A stretch of DNA of 64,000 bases. It comes from Erpobdella octoculata. Its lineage: Eukaryota > Annelida > Clitellata > Hirudinida > Erpobdellidae. A program made the position numbers and the translations under genes. A model generated the notes under the pieces. The model was given only the letters and a program-made list of their open reading frames with translations. It was not told the DNA's origin and did no database searches. The stretch lies in contig OZ022240.1 of the NCBI GenBank assembly GCA_963978895.1, positions 42,691,268-42,755,267 on the forward strand, written 5' to 3'. Position 1 is the first letter of the stretch. The number at the start of each line of letters is the position of its first letter. Positions 1 through 10,110 of this stretch are shown here, in pieces.

Positions 1-657
1 GACTTTAAAAAAAATACATTTTCTTAAACTGCAGATGAGTTTGGCTATCTATCTAACTTTATTTAGTGCGCCTGGTCTTTTTAAAGTCATTTTCACATTG
101 GAAGCATAAAGTGTTTGATATGAAAGGCTTGGAAATATAAAGATCTTAATAATCATTGCGCAGAAATTTGAATTTTCTTTCGACTATCACGGGTCATTTA
201 TTTTCATTTTTATTTTAACAATAATCTAAATAAACTTAATTATTATCAGCGATCCATCATTCAAAACAAAAATTAATTATTCAAATACACGAGTTTTATC
301 ACCGTTAAAAATTTCTGTTGCATAAAAAGTAATTTTTTACAACACCACTATTAATTATCATCTGTAAAATGTATTTACTAAACCAATTTTTTAAATCATT
401 TTTTTTTTATTTTTTTAATTATACTCGAATTACGTTTTTATTTAATCAATAAAACAAATAAAAATATAAAAACCAAGCTAAATGAGTTCAATTTAATGAG
501 AAAACAAAAACGTCACAATTGAAAAGCATTTATCAAATAAGAATCTTTTATACCAACCACCGATAAACAATTTTTTTTGACAAAAACCAACAAACGAAAA
601 TCCTGTAAAAAACCCAAGTAACACTGGGTAACAGAGCTAGTTATAAATAAATATACA
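1..657. repeat. 3' flank of R1, duplicated flank block
   Basis: AT-rich non-coding DNA downstream of the minus-strand gene R1. It matches 44511-45168 (3' flank of R5) almost base for base, the 3' flank of R3 (31376-31938) more loosely, and 37450-37890 in inverted orientation downstream of R4. The 3' flanks were therefore copied together with the genes. No other gene is visible in it. Confidence 0.8.
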
Positions 658-2445
658 TCACAATTGGAAAACGTTTATGATAAAAGATTTTTCTACTTTG
701 CCAACCACTAATAAACGATTTGTTGTTGAATCAAAACAAATATCTATCGGTTGACATTGAGCATTAAACGATTTTACAAAATTAAAATTAAATTCATATA
801 CCTGAATATTTTTGTAAAAAGAGTCACTAACAAATAAGTTACAATTGTTGTCTGTTGTCAGTCTATGATTAGGCCTAGGGAAGCCTGGTCTTAAATCAAC
901 TTGTTTAATGATATCTCCTTTGCAGTTTATTAGATGAAGTCCTAAATGATTTGAAATTGCAAAGTGATATCCATTCAAGCCAGTAATGATATATGTATAC
1001 TCGGGTAAAATAATGGCACGTACGATTTCGCCATTCAATGTAATTTCAATAAATTTTTTATTTTCTAAAACAAACAATTTCTTATCCGATGAACCGACAA
1101 TCGCATTTCCTTTAAACTCGAGTTTTATAGTTTTCTTCCAATCAGGACTGTCTTTCTGTTTTTCAAGATTATAAACATCCAGTGAGGAATCGTTTAACAC
1201 GCACAAGAAATTATCAACTAATTCGGCTTCTGTAGTGCAAAAGATTCTTATATTTAAATCAATGGAAAAAAGGTATTTATATGTTGTTTTGCAATAAACT
1301 TCAATTTTATAAGAACCATCTCTGAGACTCCTGATATACACTTTTGTTTGTCTAATCGATATTTTGCCAATATAATTATTAATGGCAATTGTTTTAATAA
1401 GCTCAGGTTGAATTTTATTAGCTGACATTAAATTTCCTATTGAAAATTGTGAGGAATGAAATTTTGTATCCAACGGTTTTGGTTTAAAAACAAGATTCAA
1501 CTTTTCATTAAAACACTTTAAAATCAATTCATAATTTTTTTTTGAATTATTTTCATCTTCATCTAACAATTTAACATTATCATTTTCAATTGCTTCAATA
1601 AGATTAAGTGGATTAAAATGTTGAGACCATTTTTTATATTTTTCAACTTTTTCTTCAAGTTCTGTCTTCAATTTTAACAATTTTTCTGAATAATAAATCA
1701 ACGTTTGATCAATTTCATTGCTTTTTCTATCAATAATTGCATTGAAATCATTTTGGCATGAATCAATAAAATTGATAAATTTAAGTTTGAGATCTTCGCA
1801 ATGTTCTTGAATTTGTATTTTCAATTTTTTAGTTTCATTTTCAACAGACTGTTTTTGTGTATTAATTGCATTTAAATTTGTTTTCAGAGTTTCTATGTCG
1901 TTGTAGTTTTTTGATATTTCTTGCTCCAAATGTTTTTGAAAGGTTATTTTAAATTCTGCAAAAGTTGTCAAGATGCAAGATTCATGATCAGAAGGTTTTT
2001 TTGATTCAACCCATTTCCGACAAGATTTGCAATATGATGCTTCAAAATCTTCTTTTGTCATCGAATTTATTTTTGCCAAAACGTGATTTTCTGCTGAAGA
2101 AATTTTCTGATGAACAGATAAACATGACAAACACAAATACAACTTGCATTCCAAGCAAAAACTGGTAACTTCTCCTTTGGAGCAAGTTCCACAGAATATT
2201 TTATTAGTTTCAGTGAAACATTTAATAAATTTAGTTTTCTTTAAATTTTTTAAACCTCCTTCAGGTTGTTCAAAACAAATATCACATTTTGGGCAACTTA
2301 ATTTGTTTTCTTTATTTGACAGCTTTTCATTAAATTCAACTCTGAGACATTCAAGACAAAAACTGTGCAAACATGGAAGCATTCGAGCATCTTTAATTTC
2401 TTCTGAGCAAATGAAACACTTTACAAAACTTGAATAGCTTTCCAT
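658..2445 (-). CDS. R1: RING/B-box/coiled-coil/NHL-like (TRIM-type) protein
   Basis: Single 595-aa open frame starting at ATG (2445). Seen: C3HC4 RING at residues 10-54 (C10, C13, C25, H27, C30, C33, C51, C54), B-box-like zinc motifs at about 82-121 and 137-156, a Lys/Glu-rich coiled coil at about 160-290, and from about 330 to the end a beta-propeller-like region with an NHL-type blade (TTDNNCNLFVSDSFYKNIQV). Family knowledge: TRIM-NHL-like proteins are mostly cytoplasmic RING E3 ubiquitin ligases; the substrate here is unknown. The frame ends in the cluster-typical NVFQL. Odd: a LINE scrap begins about 20 bp upstream of the ATG, so the 5' region of R3-R5 is gone, and the AG just before the ATG in R3-R5 reads AA here. 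The frame is intact but expression may be compromised (inference). Confidence 0.85.
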   Translation of the reverse strand: MESYSSFVKCFICSEEIKDARMLPCLHSFCLECLRVEFNEKLSNKENKLSCPKCDICFEQPEGGLKNLKKTKFIKCFTETNKIFCGTCSKGEVTSFCLECKLYLCLSCLSVHQKISSAENHVLAKINSMTKEDFEASYCKSCRKWVESKKPSDHESCILTTFAEFKITFQKHLEQEISKNYNDIETLKTNLNAINTQKQSVENETKKLKIQIQEHCEDLKLKFINFIDSCQNDFNAIIDRKSNEIDQTLIYYSEKLLKLKTELEEKVEKYKKWSQHFNPLNLIEAIENDNVKLLDEDENNSKKNYELILKCFNEKLNLVFKPKPLDTKFHSSQFSIGNLMSANKIQPELIKTIAINNYIGKISIRQTKVYIRSLRDGSYKIEVYCKTTYKYLFSIDLNIRIFCTTEAELVDNFLCVLNDSSLDVYNLEKQKDSPDWKKTIKLEFKGNAIVGSSDKKLFVLENKKFIEITLNGEIVRAIILPEYTYIITGLNGYHFAISNHLGLHLINCKGDIIKQVDLRPGFPRPNHRLTTDNNCNLFVSDSFYKNIQVYEFNFNFVKSFNAQCQPIDICFDSTTNRLLVVGKVEKSFIINVFQL

Positions 2446-2465
2446 TTATAAGATTGTTAAATTAA

Positions 2466-2764
2466 ATCTCTTGGTCTCCGAGCACAGAATCAACTTCCAA
2501 GTGGCTCTACTGGTCTTCAAGTGTCTCAACGGTTTAGCACCACCTTATCTAGCTTCTAAAATCGTCCCACTGAGCACTCTTCAGTCGCATAGGAGACTCA
2601 GCTTTTCATCAACAGCCTTACTTATCTATGGCGCTCTTGTAGCTGCCGGACGCGTCAGTCTATTCTACGTGGCACGATTTCATCGTTTTTTATCGTATTT
2701 AACCTTTTTTGTTTCCGTCAAATACCGATTCTGTTTTCTACTTTTCCGGAACAATGCACTCTAA
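2466..2764 (+). mobile_element. non-LTR retrotransposon scrap (C-terminal end of ORF2)
   Basis: The plus-strand frame from 2471 reads RINFQVALLVFKCLNGLAPPYL followed by SHRRLSFSS-like text, matching the post-RT 'LLVFKxLNGLAPPYL' segment common in CR1/L2/Jockey-type LINEs. Only about 50 residues are recognisable. It abuts the 5' end of R1. Confidence 0.75.
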
Positions 2765-2958
2765 TGGATTACGAAACTAAATTTTGTCTAAAATATTTGC
2801 CGTAATAATTTCTGGCAGTTTTTTTCTTCCTAAGAAGAGTCGCCATGGTTTCCTTGGTTTCGGCTTGTGAAGCCGCGCTGCTACGACCAATCCTAGCGAG
2901 TCATTCGAATGCACGTGACCAACTGCTACAAAAGGAAGCGTCTGTAACAAAGTAACAA
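2765..2958. other. spacer, nothing recognised
   Basis: Mixed-composition spacer between two retrotransposon scraps. No open frame or known repeat is recognised. Confidence 0.5.
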
Positions 2959-3128
2959 AAATTGACTGTCATTTCAAATTAAGCGATATCATGTATAACT
3001 ATAAAAAGGATTTTTAATAATATATACATACATTTATTTATAGAACATATATATGAACAATATTTTATATAATTATAATATGGATATAGAGACTAGAGTT
3101 TGCGCCCATCATTTCCTTTATGTTATGT
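2959..3128 (+). mobile_element. LINE A, 3' end only
   Basis: Near-identical to the last about 170 bp of LINE A at 11448-11630: end of ORF2 (MYNYKKDF-type C-terminus and stop), then the same 3' UTR with 'gaacatatatatgaacaatattttatataatt' spacing and the start of the TTATG tail. Extreme 5' truncation is typical of target-primed reverse transcription. Confidence 0.85.
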
Positions 3129-3220
3129 TTAAAGTGCTGTTTGTCATGTTGTTGATTTTGACAAAAAATTAAAGTAGATGAATTATGATTTTCTCTATAT
3201 TCTTTTTAAAAAATATTATA

Positions 3221-3640
3221 TACTAGCAGTGCCCGTAGCGGCTTCGCTCGCATGAAATTTGAGAATTTGAACCATGCATACATAGTAGAGTACTGCACGG
3301 ATCAATTTTTTAGGTCTCGGCTCGGCCCGTCGACAACTTGGCCCAACCCGTTTCAAAAACCGAAATTTCTGGCCCGGCCCGTCTAATATGGGCCCGGCCC
3401 GTTTTTACAGGCCTAGAAGTTCTATATACTTGATGAAAAACTTCGGCCCGTCCCACCTTGACTTCACGTTTAGCCTGAACACCATAAAATCACTAAAATG
3501 TCTATATACTTGGTTAAAAATCTCGGCCCGTCCCACCTTGATTTAAGGTTTGGGCAGGCCGTATGAAGACCCTAAAATAACGGCTTGGCCCGTCCGTCCG
3601 GTGATAAACTGAACTCATTTACTTTTAACCGGCACAAAAC
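3221..3640 (+). repeat. dispersed repeat head with GGCCCG-rich segment
   Basis: Begins tactagcagtgcccgtagcg; the same head motif recurs in altered form at 16672, 40945 and, inverted, near 38628. It continues into a GC-rich stretch of repeated 'cggcccgt' words. Within it an 80-bp unit (start 3422, again 3502) is tandemly duplicated. Related GGCCAG/GGCCCG-rich segments lie at 30957-31150 and 38385-38640. No coding capacity seen. Confidence 0.65.
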
Positions 3641-4300
3641 CTCAAAATACTATTTTTCACATATGTAGCACTTACAGTTTTTGAGTAGCAGTTATTTTAA
3701 AATCAAATAACCTTTTTTCCACCTCACATTTGAGGTCCTGGAACTGGAAACCAATATTTCAAAAAATGGTAAAACACGTATATCATTATTTCTGGAGTAG
3801 AAACCAAATACTAATTTTTACTCCTGTAGCATCTACTATTTTCGAGTAGCAGTTACATTAAAAACCAAATAACCTTATTTTCCACCCCACATTTGAGGTC
3901 CTGAAAACCAAATTTTAAAAAAATGGTAAAACACGTATATCTTTATTTTTAGAATAGAAACTAAATACTAATTTTTACATCTGTGGTATTTACAGTTTTT
4001 GAGTAGCAGTTACTTTAAAAAACAAATAACCCTATTTTCCACCCCACATTTGAAGTCCTGGAAACCAAATTTTCAAAAAATGCTAAAACACGTATTTCAT
4101 TATTTTTGGAGTAGAAACTAAATACTAATTTTCACTCCTGTAGCATTCACAGTTTTTGAGTAGCAGCTACTTTAAAAACCAAATAACCCAATTTTCCAAC
4201 CCACATTTGAGATCCGGGAAACCGAATTTTCAAAAAATGGTGAAACACCTATCTTTTTATTTTTCAAAAAGAATCTATATACCAAATTTCAAAATCTCTT
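3640..4300 (+). repeat. tandem repeat, about 157-163 bp unit, 4 copies
   Basis: The landmark 'cacatttgag(g)tcc' starts at 3725, 3888, 4045 and 4202, giving periods of 163, 157 and 157 bp. Each unit carries 'tgtagca..tacagtttttgagtagcagt' and 'caaaaaatggtaaaacacgtat'. The copies have diverged moderately, so the array is not freshly amplified. It sits between the repeat head at 3221 and the CAGT microsatellite at 4477, perhaps the body of one element. Confidence 0.8.
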
Positions 4301-4476
4301 CATTTTTGGTTTTCGAGATATACATTGTTTTAGAAAAAAATTTGTTTTCCAGTTTTTTCCCCTCAGGAGCAAAATTTTCAAAAATCCTTTCTTAGCGGAT
4401 GTTTACGCTATAAAAGTAATATAAGTTCCAAATTTCACGTTCCTAGGATGAGGCGTTTGAGCTCGGCGTTGATTAT

Positions 4477-4562
4477 CAGTCAGTCATCTGTCAGTCAGTC
4501 AGTCAGTCAGTCAGTCAGTCAGTCAGTCAGTCAGTCAGTCAGTCAGTCAGTCAGTCAGTCAG
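4477..4562. repeat. (CAGT)n microsatellite
   Basis: About 20 CAGT units with one interruption (catctgt near 4485). It directly follows a 'ttgagctcggcgttgattatcagtc' sequence, so it may be the simple-repeat 3' tail of the element that begins at 3221. Confidence 0.9.
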
Positions 4563-4563
4563 G

Positions 4564-6489
4564 ACATGTTCTTAAAAACTTGACTGGCTCCGTAATTATA
4601 GTATCGACAAGTTTCTGAAAAGTTAATTTCTCAAGAAAACTAAAGTGAGTTGAGTTGCTTTTTGCCTTTCCTTGTACCTGTCGTTTTGTGTATGATTAAA
4701 ACTGCTGTTTATCTTGTTTTGTACATATTTTGAGACAAATTACGTAGTAGATTGTTACAGTGTGCTTGTTTCATTCAGTAATTTATAAATGTTTTTATTA
4801 TATTTCTTATAGTAACTTTACTGCCGGTCTTGACTGCTTGCTTAAAAGTTTGCAAACCTTGAAAGTGAAATTTAACTATCTTCCCGTCTTCCAATCAGCT
4901 GAAACTTTTTTGAACTCTAGGACTGACAGTGTAAGATTACGTAATAACTTTATTAGACGGTGTTGCACTAATTTATCAACGGCTGATTGCTGACAAGGAT
5001 GTCTTGATATATCAAGGATGTCTTGATATATCAAGATATCCTTGATTGCTGACAATCGTGGCGGCCGCGTTATGCAAAATTGCTAACATACATACATACA
5101 TACATAAATACATACATACATACATACATACATACATACATACATACATACATACATACATACATACATACATACATACATACATACATACATACATACA
5201 TACATACATACATACATACATACATACATACATACATACATACATACATACATACATACATACATACATACATACATACATACATACATACATACACACA
5301 CATATATATATACATACATACATACATACATACATACATACATACATACATACATACATACATACATACATACATACATACATACATACATACATACATA
5401 CATACATACATACATACATACATACATACATACATACATACATACATACATACATACATACATACATACATACATACATACATACATACATACATACATA
5501 CATACATACATACATACATACATACATACACACATACCATACCTACATACAGACATTGGAAATTATATAAGTTGATATGCAAGAATTATACGACGCGTCT
5601 TCGCTCGCGTACAAATTACATAGTTTAGATAATGCCGTCCACAAAGTATGTCGGAACAATGTATACAATTTTGATAAAAAAGGGTCTATGAGAAAAATAT
5701 TTCAACAAGCTATAAATTTGCTAATTTCAACGGGAATCACCTCTTCGAAACTGGTTAGAAAAAGAAGAATCGTTTAATTTTCAGTGATGATTAAAGTTAT
5801 GGTTGTCAGAAGAAAAGTGCGGATATCATAAAATATTTCAATCTTCTGAGTATAGAAAATACTGAACAATTTAGCTAATTTTTCAAAATTGCGTCTGCTT
5901 TTCTCGTCTGTGGGGAGGTTGTTGAGAGAGTGCGAGGAGTTTTCTGGCCTAGAAAGTGTTGATCTGAGGTTGTCAGAGAAAACCGATAAAATGATGCGTT
6001 ATATGTTCGAAAGTAATGCTGTTTATGTGTTTGCGTGTTGAACATGTTATATGTTACGCCATATATGTATATATAGACAACATTGTAATAACTGGTTTTT
6101 CAGTCATTCATCAACATCATGTTTTTAAAAAAATGTTGTTTTATTTGTCAAAATTGGGTCATTTAACATGTTCAACACGCAATCATGTAAACGATTGCAT
6201 TGAGTATTATTTTGTTACAGATTTTTTAAACAGCATTTGTTATTTATTTTATGAAACTAAACATTCATGTCCTAGATTAGTTTTGAAATTATTTTTTCAT
6301 ATTAGTTTATAGTCTTTTACACTAGAATGGCTGTGTGTTGGAAACACTTAAGTACTTCCTGTCGTGAAAAAAAATTTGATTTTTTCAACTGTTCCTCCTC
6401 TTTCATCCAGGCATGGTACTGGCTTGCAGTTTGAAATCATTTAAGCCTCCCTTTTCATTTATTTGACTTAAAAAACATTATAACTAAAT
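4564..6489 (+). repeat. segmental duplication A (upstream of D1)
   Basis: Matches 51296-53060 over its length, from 'aaaacttgactggctccgtaa' through the CATA microsatellite and the AT-rich leader before D1. The copy at 48480-48910 is a partial, inverted version. The block carries the whole upstream region of class D genes; 'gcttattgtag' at about 6506-6516, just before the D1 start, resembles a 3' splice site, so the D promoter may lie further upstream behind a 5'-UTR intron (inference). Confidence 0.8.
5087..5536. repeat. (CATA)n microsatellite, about 450 bp
   Basis: Almost pure CATA/TACA units with one interruption near 5295 (cacacacatatatatata). It follows 'gcggccgcgttatgcaaaattgctaa', exactly as at 51765. 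The open frames reading IHTYIHTY or VCMYVCMY in it are simple-repeat artefacts. Confidence 0.95.
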
Positions 6490-6531
6490 ATGATAATGCT
6501 TATTGTAGGTGTTTTTCCAAAAAAACAAAAC

Positions 6532-8868
6532 ATGGAAAAATGTGGAATTTGTTTGAAAACAGTATCTGCACATTATTGCTTAAATTGCCAAATTAATTTG
6601 TGTTCACCGTGTTTGGTTTTTCATGAAAAGATTCCAACAATATACAAACATGTTTTAACAGAAAATACTTCACTTAAAAAAGAAGAAATAACAACATGCT
6701 ACTGTAAATCATGTCAGGAATTTAATGCAAACAGTCTCAGCATAGATGTCATAAAGGATCAACTGCATGCAATAAATGAACAAAAACTGAATGCTGCTAA
6801 AGAAGCTGAAAATTTAAAAAATAAAATTCAACAGCATTGTGAAGAAATAAAAAACCAGTTTATTAAACATATTGATTCATGTGAGAAAAAGATAAATACT
6901 GAAATTGATGAGAAATGGTTTAAAATTGAAAAACAGTTGAATATGCATCTGAAAAATGTTTTAAAGTTATTGAAAAAAATAGAAGAAAGGAATAAAAAAT
7001 GTCAATTAGTAGTTAAACGTTGTGATTCAACTAAAATTTTTGAAATTAGCAAAATTATTGAAACGAAAATGTTTGTAGATGATAATAATTTTTCATCCCA
7101 AATCCATAGTTTGTTTTCCGAATGTTTCAAAGAAAATTTGAACCTTACTTTTGAATCAAATATATTAAACACAAAGCTTTTCTCGACTGAAATTATAATA
7201 CCAGATCTGAAATTTAAATATGAAAAAAATGAACAAAAAGATTTAACACCTAATAACTTTACTTTAAAAAAAGAATCGGATGTACATTGTGGGAGTTGTT
7301 TGCGTAAAGAGATAATTATTTCTTTGTGTTTTGAATGCAAATTGTATTTGTGTACATCATGTACAATTGGTCATAAGACAATTCCAGATACAAAAAAACA
7401 TGTTTTGACAGATATGAATTTACATGCCAGAAAAGAAGAAGATAACATAAAAACATCATATTGCAAACCTTGTCAGACATGGGTTGAGTGTGAAACTTTT
7501 CTTAATCATAAATCCTGCCCAATCAAAACGTTTTATGAAATTAAAAAAGAATTTTTAGAAACTTTATTTAAAAGAAAATCTAAATTGGACTACAACCTAG
7601 ATATCATAGGAGATATTTTAGAATCAATTAAAGAACAAAGGTTATCTGCTGCTTGTCAAACTGAAAATTTAAAAAAACAACTTAAAAAACATTTTGACGA
7701 TGTTAAAAATCATATCATCAAAAATATTAATTTGTACAAAAATGATTATGAAGGAATAATTACGGAAAAAAGCCATGAAATTGAAAAACAATTAAATTTG
7801 CATGAAATCGAGGTATTACAACTGAAAAATGAAATAAAAGAAAAATTTAACGAATGCGAAAATTGTTTCCAACATTTTAATCTTATCAAATTTATTGAAC
7901 TGATTGAAAATAATTTGTTAAATGATGATTTGAAAGTGTTAGATGATGATGTTGAAAATCTTTTTAAAAAAACACAGCAAATATTTTCCGAATATTTGAG
8001 TGAAACGTTGATTCAATTTTTTGAACCAATTCAGCTGCACGAACAAATACTTTTCTCACAAATTTCAATAGGAAAATTAAATCCAACTAATGAAACTCAA
8101 CCAAAACTCATCCTAACAAAGGATTTGAACAAATACCTCAGCAAGTTTTCAATTAGCAAAACAAAATTTTATTTTGGACATCCTAATGGAAATATATTAA
8201 AAATTGATGTTTATTGCAACAAATCATATGGTTTTCTTTTTTCAATTAAGTTTGATTTTCCTGAATTCGATTTTTATTTATATAACAATTTTGTATGTGT
8301 TGTAAACAGCACAGCATTTGAAATATACAATCTAGAAAAACAGAAGAATAGTCCTGATTGGAAAAAAACAATAGAGACAAAATATTATATACCAAAATGG
8401 TTTTATTCAACGGGAAAAAACTTGTACAATTTTAAAGACAAAAAACTATTTGAAATTACACTAGAAAATGGAATAAAATTTCTCTCTAAATTACCAGAAA
8501 AATATTCTAGTTGTTATCCAATAAGTGTTGATCGTTTGAAAGAAAATTTTGCAATAACATGGGATGGCAAACTTATTTTATTCAACTGCAATGGAAATAT
8601 CATTAAAGAAATTGATCCATTATTATTACTAAACCTAAATGAACTAAATGCAGTGACAACTGATCAGAATTCTAATTTATTCATAACTGATTGGCATCGA
8701 CAAAAAATTCATGTCTTTGATTTTGATTTGAATTACTTGTATTTTTTTGATACTCAGTGTGGATGTTTAAGTTTTGGTATTGATTCATCGACAAATCGTT
8801 GTTTGGTGATTAGTGGTAAATTTATTAGTGGTAAATTTATTAGTTTATTAAAAGTTTTCCAATTGTAA
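6532..8868 (+). CDS. D1: RING-less tandem B-box/coiled-coil/NHL-like protein
   Basis: A 778-aa frame. I place the start at ATG 6532 (MEKCGIC), not the in-frame ATG at 6490, because paralogue D3 has a stop codon between those positions and an AG that looks like a splice acceptor lies at 6515. Seen: B-box-like zinc motif (C4, C7, C16, C19, C24, C27, H31, H40), a second pair at about 62-75, coiled coil about 80-190; then a repeat of the module (VHCGSCLRKE.. and YCKPCQTWVEC.., about 262-345) with a second coiled coil to about 500; then an NHL-like propeller (ITDWHRQKIHVFDFDLNYL). No RING, so no ligase activity of its own is expected. The last residues show a 15-bp tandem duplication (GKFISGKFIS) unique to this copy. 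Faces R1 divergently. Confidence 0.8.
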   Translation: MEKCGICLKTVSAHYCLNCQINLCSPCLVFHEKIPTIYKHVLTENTSLKKEEITTCYCKSCQEFNANSLSIDVIKDQLHAINEQKLNAAKEAENLKNKIQQHCEEIKNQFIKHIDSCEKKINTEIDEKWFKIEKQLNMHLKNVLKLLKKIEERNKKCQLVVKRCDSTKIFEISKIIETKMFVDDNNFSSQIHSLFSECFKENLNLTFESNILNTKLFSTEIIIPDLKFKYEKNEQKDLTPNNFTLKKESDVHCGSCLRKEIIISLCFECKLYLCTSCTIGHKTIPDTKKHVLTDMNLHARKEEDNIKTSYCKPCQTWVECETFLNHKSCPIKTFYEIKKEFLETLFKRKSKLDYNLDIIGDILESIKEQRLSAACQTENLKKQLKKHFDDVKNHIIKNINLYKNDYEGIITEKSHEIEKQLNLHEIEVLQLKNEIKEKFNECENCFQHFNLIKFIELIENNLLNDDLKVLDDDVENLFKKTQQIFSEYLSETLIQFFEPIQLHEQILFSQISIGKLNPTNETQPKLILTKDLNKYLSKFSISKTKFYFGHPNGNILKIDVYCNKSYGFLFSIKFDFPEFDFYLYNNFVCVVNSTAFEIYNLEKQKNSPDWKKTIETKYYIPKWFYSTGKNLYNFKDKKLFEITLENGIKFLSKLPEKYSSCYPISVDRLKENFAITWDGKLILFNCNGNIIKEIDPLLLLNLNELNAVTTDQNSNLFITDWHRQKIHVFDFDLNYLYFFDTQCGCLSFGIDSSTNRCLVISGKFISGKFISLLKVFQL

Positions 8869-9990
8869 CGTGTTCAATTTTTGTATATTTAAACAGTAAT
8901 TAATTTGATACAAACAAATTTGATTGATAAACTAAAATTTTATTGCAAAAATAATGCTCATTTAAATTTGCCTTTGTAAGTAACTTTTAATTTTTGTTTT
9001 TTTTTTAAATTATGAAGTACTTCCCATCATATAAAATTGTTAAAATGTATTGCATATAATTTTTTGTCATTGATTTTACACTCTACTTCATTTTCAGATT
9101 TATTGAAAACATTTCAAATAACACATAAAATAAAATGATTAAAATCTTAAATAGCATTATAATTTAAAAAAGTTGAATAATAATATTTGAAATTTATTTG
9201 TAAATTACTAGAATGTTTTAATTTGTGAAATAGTTGATTATTGTCCTCTTGAAAGAAAATTTGGCTATTGCATGTTGTGATAAATAAGCAAACGCAATTA
9301 CTGTATACGGACTAGCAACTGAGAACAATTCTAGTTTATTTGTAGCTGAATTCATGTTTTTGATTTTCAATTAAATTTTTTGAATTCCTTCGATTTCACT
9401 GTAAACCAACATGTTTTGAATTTGATTTAAAAAAAATGATTTGTTTGTGGTTGTTGAAAACGCTTTCTGTTTAAAATTGTTTGTTAAATATGATATTTCG
9501 AGTTATAAATTCCTTTATATTAACTTCACTATATAATGTTTTGAGTTTTTTTTAATTTAATAGCTATGTTTGTTTTGTTTAGGTTTTAAAACTAACAATT
9601 TGTTTTGTTTTGTAAAAAATCAAAATAAACTATAATAATACATTAAAACTGTAATTTTAAAACTGCAAGAAAACTTTTCATTATTTTATAAATTTCAAAT
9701 AATTGTTTGCGACTAAATTAAAGTATTTTTACCTAATATTTGAAGAATTTACAAAAATTTTGTTTTAAGAACTTGAAATGTTTTTCTAAGATTGTTTTAC
9801 TTGTTTTTAAATAGTTTTTTTACTAAATCTATCTGAATCAATGTGGTTTTGATTTTATTTTTCAGTTTTTTAAAAGTCGATGCCATTTTCATCGTCTAGA
9901 AATTTAAACGAATTGAAAAGCAAAAATTTAGTTATAATTATAATTTTACAGTTAAATTAAACGCTTTGTTTTCTAGAGGCTTGGAAGAAA
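8869..9990. other. D1 3' flank, AT-rich, with decayed D fragments
   Basis: Very AT-rich. It shares sequence with the 3' flanks of D2 (25922 on) and D3 (55437 on), including 'aataacacataaaataaaatg' segments. It contains the decayed TRIM pieces annotated at 9245-9480 and 9970-10110. No intact gene. Confidence 0.6.
9245..9480 (+). pseudogene. decayed D-class propeller fragment
   Basis: 'cttgaaagaaaatttggctattgcatg', 'caattctagtttatttgtagctga' and 'ttgaatttgattt..aaaaatgatttgtttgtggttg' follow, in order, the 3' coding end of D genes (ERLKENFAIAC, NSNLFITDW, DSSTNRGLVIGV), with deletions and stops. Parallel scraps are at 11935-12060 and 55885-56100. Confidence 0.65.
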
Positions 9991-10110
9991 CGTTTAATTT
10001 GGCTTTTGTGCCAAACATGATGAATGAACAACTTATTTCAATAGGAAGCCTTAGGTCTGTTACGGCACTTCAACTAGAAGCATTATCAATGAATTCTAAA
10101 CATATTACTG
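9970..10110 (+). pseudogene. possible TRIM fragment cut by LINE A
   Basis: 'gaagaaacgtttaatttggcttttgtgcc' followed by 'gaacaacttatttcaataggaag' resembles the D-gene stretch encoding SETLIKFFEPIQLHEQILFSQISIGR. Only about 80 bp support it. Confidence 0.4.

Noticed and set aside
5012..5628. Open frames of 157-182 codons on both strands (IHTYIHTY, VCMYVCMY); same at 48498-48774 and 51704-52172
   Set aside because: They read through the CATA microsatellite in every frame; no family, start context or conservation.
6490..6531. Upstream start for D1 (MIMLIVGVFPKKQN), also at 21545 for D2
   Set aside because: D3 has a stop in the same stretch and a likely splice acceptor lies within it, so it is probably intron and leader.
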